64,000 bases of DNA from Sambucus nigra (taxonomy: Eukaryota; Streptophyta; Magnoliopsida; Dipsacales; Adoxaceae): NCBI GenBank assembly GCA_949130495.1, contig CASBWL010000415.1, forward strand, positions 1-64,000, given 5' to 3'. Made by a program: the position numbers and the translations under genes. Every line of letters starts with the position of its first letter. Position 1 is the first letter of the stretch. Shown piece after piece: positions 58,505 through 64,000 of this stretch. The notes under the pieces were generated by a model. It did no database searches and was not told where the DNA came from. It saw nothing but the letters and a program-made list of their open reading frames with translations.

Positions 58505-59360
58505 GAGATCCGGTATGGCCACATAAAGATTTTCTCAGTATCTTGAAAAATATCAGAAACTTATTCGTTACATGAGAGACAAAATGACTGAGGGCTGCGA
58601 CCAGTCTCGTTAGTCTATGAATGTCTTTGATGGTTTTTTAGGTTTTCATATTAATAACTGCCTTGATCTTTATGGGGTTGGACTCTATCCCCCTTTGATT
58701 CACAATGAAGCCAAGAAACTTTCCACTGCCGACATTGAAAATGTACTTAATTGGGTTCAATTTCATCTTAAATTTATCCATTGTGTTGAACGTGCATTCA
58801 AGATCGACCACATGATCCTTAGCCTTTAGACTCTTGGTTAACATGTCATCCATATAGAATTTCATTATCTTCCTAATATGGTCTTTAAACATCTTGTTTA
58901 CCAACCTTTGATAGGTTTCCCCTACGTTCTTTAGGTCGAATGGCATTACCTTATAACCATATGTTCCATTATCTGTGATAAAGGAATTTTTCTCGACGTC
59001 ATCTTCATGCATAAAAATATGATTATAACCTGAATATGCATTCAAAAAACTCATCAATTCATGTCCAGCTATAGTATAAACCATCTGATCTATTCGGGGT
59101 AGCGGAAGTTATCTTTAGGATAAGCTTTATTCAGTTCTCTGACATTGACACACATCCTCCATTTTCCATTGGCCTTTAGCACTATAACAACGTTGGACAA
59201 CCAGTCTATATATTAAACTTCTCGAATGAATTTGATTTTCTAGAGCTTCTTAACTTCATCTTGAATGACCTCATATCGGTTCCTCACGTAAGTTCTTCTT
59301 CTTTACTTTTAAGGCTTCACTTTTTCATCAATGTTCAGTGGATGATAGATAATATCAGTG
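58505..59360 (-). pseudogene. Reverse transcriptase of a Tat-lineage Ty3/gypsy element, part 2
   Basis: On the minus strand from 59360: NGKWRMCVNVRELNKAYPKD near 59170-59110, then AGHELMSFLNAYSGYNHI and the catalytic box KFYMDDMLTKSLKAKDH near 58860-58815. LNPIKYIFNVGSGKFLGFI and a degenerate connection region (TRLVAALSHF) follow to about 58505. This is the Tat/Athila (OTA) clade pattern, where the box is normally YVDDMLVKS. A 148-codon frame (59084-58638) is intact; the rest has stops. RNase H and integrase are missing, because the element is cut at about 58505. The upstream part continues beyond the insertion at 59361-62808. Confidence 0.9.
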
Positions 59361-62300
59361 ACACACCCCAACCCAGTTACTTATAATTAAATTTGAAAGT
59401 CCGATCGACCTCCCCAGATTTCGTGAACAACAAGTAATTTTCAAGAGTTGTCTTGACTTCCAACTCTTCATTTCTTTGCCTTATTTAAAGGAGTCTTTTG
59501 GCTTCCGACTCTTCATTTCTTTGCATTATAAAAGGAGTCATGGGAAACCCTTTTTAACCTACTTTTGGCTCAACTTTTTGGCAGCAAATATATTTTATAT
59601 TCCTCTTATTTTTTTATACACATTGGCCCTTGAGATTTGTGAGTTAGAACCTTAGATTAGAGGCGTTCTTGGGGCTATTTTGTTGGAGGTTCTTGGAGGA
59701 TCTTCTGTAGATCTTTTGTGTTGATCTTGAGTATGTGATCGTTCGTTTCTCATCATGGTTTGAGGTATGGGGTTTTACACAATATGCTCCTTAAATATCG
59801 CGAGTGTCATTCTCTTTGAAGTCTTGTTAATTGAACTCATATTTGAATTGATAAATTCATTGAAATCTGGAAAATAATTGTTGAAATTATTTTGATTCAT
59901 GTGGTATCATTATATTGTTGATGAGCACGTTTTCATGAGATTTTAATATGGCACGGATGTTGAGTACCCACCAAAATACATATTCCCGGGCTATGTCTTG
60001 ATAAAGCATATGCGGATGGGGTGAGGCCTGGTGACCTGGTTAATGTGTTGTTGAGAAATTATATTGATAAAATGCTATTGAGATTTGCATTTGATTTGAA
60101 TATTCATACTCGTGTTGTTACGCTTTATTCATCGCTAACATATATTTGTTGAGCATCTTTCCTGTCGTATTGTGTACATCTCCATATTTTCTTTTAGTGG
60201 CAGGTTAGCGTGGATTTGGGCACTATGGATTATTGGAGATTGATTTTATCTTGGATATTTTGGGAAGAATTTTTAATACATTTGAGAAGACTTTTATTTA
60301 TTTATTTTGGTGTATAGAGCATTGGGATTTATTGTATTTTGAGTTAGATGTTATATTTAATTCGAGAGATTTGTTGTATTTATTTGAAGAGATTTGAGAT
60401 TAGTGGTTTCCTATTTTGTTGTTGTGGGACTTAGATGCTCTATACCTTGTCACTTGTGTATTTGGATTTATTTTATCGCATTAGCTCTCCGTTCGCTCTC
60501 CGTGGGCGGGCGGGGTGTCAAACCATAATTCATTTAACCAAACCATAAAAAACTGGTTTTTAATTTCATCGGATGTCATCAACGTACTTCCATATGACTA
60601 AAAACATTTTACAACAGTAAAGTAGGCATACTTATACAAACTTTCTTGAAGGATAATTTAACTTAATTACATTATTTACATTTAAACAAAATCTTTGTTT
60701 CTCCCGTTCCTGGCTAACCCAACTCAACTTCCTAGATTTGGCAGTGACATCGTGTTACCTGAAAAAAATGTAACATAGGAACCATGAGCAAAATAGCCCA
60801 GTGAATGCATCACTACTATACTACTGCATGAATTTAAATGTAATAAATCATGTCCATATAATTATGTATTAACTTATCCGTCTCATTCATAATGAATGAC
60901 TAACTTTTCTGAATCATGATTCACATATCCTGTCTAAATAGACAATTCTCCCCCATTCCTGGTCGAGGAGTAACTCCTTATCATTAATAGAAAAATCTCC
61001 CCCATTTCGGGTCGAGGTGTAACCTCCCATTTCAGTAAACCGAAATTAATTTTATATTCATAACATTATGATCATATTCGTAACAGTATACAAATATATA
61101 ATTCGAGTGAGTACACTCACCTTGGTTGATAAATATGTATTCACGTTTCCTTCGGGTGGAGCTGGACTGGGTTGATTAGACCTTACACCTGTCAATCCAA
61201 CTAATTTAGTACTGAATCTAAATCATAAGTATCATCCTAATATAGCTGTGTAACTTTCCATGACTATACAACGATTATATAATTCCACTTAAGTCACATT
61301 CCATGAAACATGAGTAAAGACAAAACAATGTTATTCATGTTAATAAAGTTATGAACATTCAACTGTAAGAAATACCTCATGAGGAATTTATAACCAAAAA
61401 CAAGTAACATGAAAGTATACTTCTCAATGTATATACACATGAAACATGTACTCAAAATACTCTTTGGATAGAGGAGATAACAATATTCTTTCATGGGGTA
61501 TCCAATATGGCCTCAAATTATTGCCCTCTATACTCAACCATCCTATATTCCTAAATTGTATAAATACAGTGCTCCAAACTTATCAATATGAAAACATATA
61601 TTAATATACTCTCTAGTACAAGTGACGGTGTAATTTTTCAAGCTTCCTAGAGCAAGTTATGACCATTTCTTTACAACACAAGAAATCTGCCCTACAAGCT
61701 CCTCTATTGTTCCTTCAACTTCCAAGAATTTTCATAATTTTTATCCAGCATAACTTTCTATGATTTTCAACCCATTTTTCGTACAACTACTTAATAGTGC
61801 ATAATTAAAGTTTCATAATTTTTTGACTTCATTTTCCATCTCAAAAGCTTGACTAAACTCAGGGAATACCGAAATGAAATATACAAACAACAACTATATA
61901 CCAACTTGCAATCATCACCAAGGCCTAACCACAAGGAGTTAAATTCTAATTCTCGGATATGATATGAATATATGAGTCTAATTTCATATACAATTGGAAT
62001 TTCTCAATTCCAGTAAGCACATAAAGATATATGCAAGTTTGAATACAAGGGATTTCAATATAAAGAAATATGACCTATAAACACTACTTATCTCACTTAT
62101 GAACCAATACATATTATCACAAAGGATAATGGAATTTTAATCAATAATTCACGATTTATATACTTTGAAATAAGTATAATACAAGATTAAAACAATATTA
62201 ACACATAATTTTACCTTGGAAACACCTTAAGGATTTTATTGAAATTTTTCCTAGATTTTAATGTAACCCTTTCTTCCTTACCTTCTACTTTCTCTTTCCT

Positions 62301-62808
62301 CAAGCATAAAAACACCTCAAACTGAACCTAGGGCTTAATTTGCTGAAGAAATAAGTTAAAGGGAGAAGTTTAAGTCGGCAAAGGCAAGCCTCCTTTCCAT
62401 CCAATCAAATTAAGCCATTTTGTTTACTAAAAGACAATTTACCACTTAAAGGGAATGGACAGATTTGCCCCTTGTTCATAAATTCGGTATAACTCCTTAC
62501 TCGGGCATCCATTCGATGCACCATTTCTTGTGTTAAAACACTAACTCACATGTATACAACTATATAGTTTTTACCTCAAGTCAATTGTAATGTTATAAGG
62601 GTCAAAACTAGTCTCTAACAAGAACATTTCTACTGAAAACAACAAAATTTTGTGTTTGTAAATAATTCGACATTTCATGATTTATGAAAGTAGGATTGGA
62701 ATAATCATAATCACTTAAAATTAGATATACTAATAACACATTCTTCATATCACATAAGATAAGCATGATTTAATTATAATTTATCATAATTATATCCGGG
62801 TTGTCACA
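59361..62808. mobile_element. LTR-type insertion (3448 bp) in Tat pol, apparently composite
   Basis: Plus-strand ends are TGACACACCCCAACCC and CCGGGTTGTCACA, flanked by ATCAG (59356-59360) and ATCAT (62809-62813). The interrupted protein resumes in frame across it (minus strand: HEDMPKIDHD before, IIYHPLNIDEK after), so the borders are firm. Within it, GGGCGGGGTGTCA at 60505-60517 looks like another LTR end, dividing it into a 1157-bp part (59361-60517) and a 2291-bp part that on the minus strand starts TGTGACAACCCGG. The long part has a purine-rich leader and an AAGGTAAAATTATG block (62217-62203). Near-duplicate TCCCCCATTNNGGTCGAGG phrases occur at 60949 and 60999. No protein domain. Confidence 0.75.
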
Positions 62809-64000
62809 ATCATGGTCTATCTTTGGCATATCTTCATGGTTCCCGGAGAAAATACTTTGCCTCCTTCTTAGTAGCCTTATTAACTCTTACTTGGTCTCAA
62901 CTTTTAGGTATTAACCAATTTTGATGGGTTTTTTCTGCCTGTCCTCATTAAGGATGATAGATTCTACCTCCTCGATCGGTTTTCCCCTTTTTACACTTTT
63001 CTTATCTCTCGGGTCGAGATTGTTAATATTATATGTAGTGGTTTCTTTCTTATGGGCCTCCCTTTCCTCGGCCAAGGAAAAATTGCATTTGCGAGATTTC
63101 ACTTGGTCACCCTATACTTACCCTACACCATAAGAAGTAGAGAATTTTACTATCTGGTGAATCGTAGAATGTACAGCCTCAAACTACTTGAGGGATACTC
63201 TTCCCAGAATTATATTATAGGTCGAGAACACATGCTCATCCATGATAAAAAAAAAGTTAATCTTATCGGCGAGGCACCTAAGTCAGGTGCCCATGAACCT
63301 GTCCATCTCATATACCCCTAAGTAATGGGCTTTCTCTCCATTGAAGCGGATCAACGACTGGTGATAATGGATGAGTCTTTTCTTGCTCAACTTCAATCCT
63401 TCGAGATAATTCCAGAACATCACGTCTATTGAGCTCCCACCATCAATAAGATTCGAGAAACATCATACCCATGTACTCTCATACTGATAACCAAAGGGTC
63501 GTCATGCGGATCCAGGATTCCCATAAATTCAAGTTAGGAGAAGCCAACAACGAGAGTGTACATATCTACCCTCTCCAGCTTCCTAGATTTTCGCTCGGAC
63601 TCAGTTGATTTCACATCCATCTATTTTGACACTATTTTGGCTTCCACCACATGTGCCTTTCGGTTAGTTGTCTATATGCCAACATTTTCTAATCCTCTGT
63701 AAATATTTTGCATATCAAACGATATCATATAAAGTGAAGCTTTTATATCAGGGATCTTTGCTCGAAGGTCAAGGTTGACTTCCCTTCTATCATCAGATCA
63801 TCATTAGCCCGGACTTCTAATCTTGGCTTGTCATCCCTCCTCCTAATCCTCTTTTTCCTAGAATTATCCTTGTCACCACTCTTGTCTATGTACTTCTAGA
63901 GATTACCTTGTTACAACAATTTTTCTATTTCATCCTTTAGGGCAAAACATTTGTCGGTTATATGCCCATGGTCCTCGTGAAGCTCGCACCATTTTCTCTT
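62809..64000 (-). pseudogene. Gag C-terminus and protease of the Tat-lineage element, part 1 (cut by window end)
   Basis: On the minus strand from 64000: KWCELHEDHGHITDKCFALK (63990-63930), the typical end of Tat gag (normally FHxDHGHDTEDC). A stop-ridden region follows, then the retropepsin ILIDGGSSIDVMFW at 63452-63412 with the DxGSS form of the active site, LEGLKLSKKRL and IRFNGEKAHYLG. After it come RKCNFSLAEE and LDPRDKKSVKRGKPIEEVES (63020-62950), the spacer to reverse transcriptase, and HEDMPKIDH at the insertion border. Stops and shifts show it is dead. The 5' LTR would lie beyond position 64000. Confidence 0.88.

Overview
The window is nuclear DNA of a flowering plant, most likely a eudicot. 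It is AT-rich, has long non-coding stretches and dinucleotide and trinucleotide microsatellites, and carries plant-type LTR retrotransposons (Ty3/gypsy chromovirus-like, Ty3/gypsy Tat-like, copia Sirevirus-like), a plant Helitron, LINE and SINE fragments and several TIR/foldback elements. There is no bacterial-style operon, rRNA, tRNA or CRISPR. No intact host gene of recognised function is visible. The only clear host-gene remnant is a broken two-pore potassium channel (TPK/KCO) first exon near 44.2-44.9 kb on the minus strand. The species cannot be named from the sequence.

Layout. 0.3-1.1 kb: 3' LTR-like end of a copia-type element. 3.6-4.3 kb: a TIR element with a near-perfect 100-bp-arm hairpin at its edge. 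5.73-13.99 kb: a complete but dead Ty3/gypsy element on the minus strand with two LTRs, a 5-bp target duplication and an initiator-tRNA-Met primer site; its pol is split by a 2.75-kb solo LTR with its own target duplication. 14-18.2 kb: nothing recognised. 18.23-38.77 kb: two head-to-tail copies of a 10.24-kb segment, very similar throughout, each holding two diverged copies of a short gene-like module (TATA box, short leader, hydrophobic N-terminus), LINE endonuclease fragments, a SINE and a GGCGC-rich mobile-element-like block. 38.92-41.84 kb: a second long solo LTR.

42.4-46 kb: a SINE, a duplicated 0.48-kb block and the TPK pseudogene, whose 5' side lies in local repeats. 46.0-48.3 kb: a 2.2-kb element with very long inverted repeats. 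48.3-52.5 kb: a Helitron with canonical termini that holds a RepHel helicase remnant, a foldback element and a captured leucine-rich-repeat receptor fragment. 52.5-53.9 kb: three (ATT)n(GTT)n arrays, two of them inside a TIR element. 53.87-56.59 kb: a third long solo LTR, sitting in a Sirevirus-type gag (56.6-58.2 kb). 58.5-64 kb: a Tat-lineage Ty3/gypsy polyprotein on the minus strand, cut by a 3.45-kb LTR-type insertion (59.36-62.81 kb) and running off the window end.

The main story is nested transposition followed by a recent segmental tandem duplication. The points most worth following up are the 20-kb tandem duplication with its four-copy small ORF family, the set of long LTRs that share a positioned sequence block, and the Helitron with its captured LRR fragment. 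I did not find evidence for a new enzymatic or defence system.
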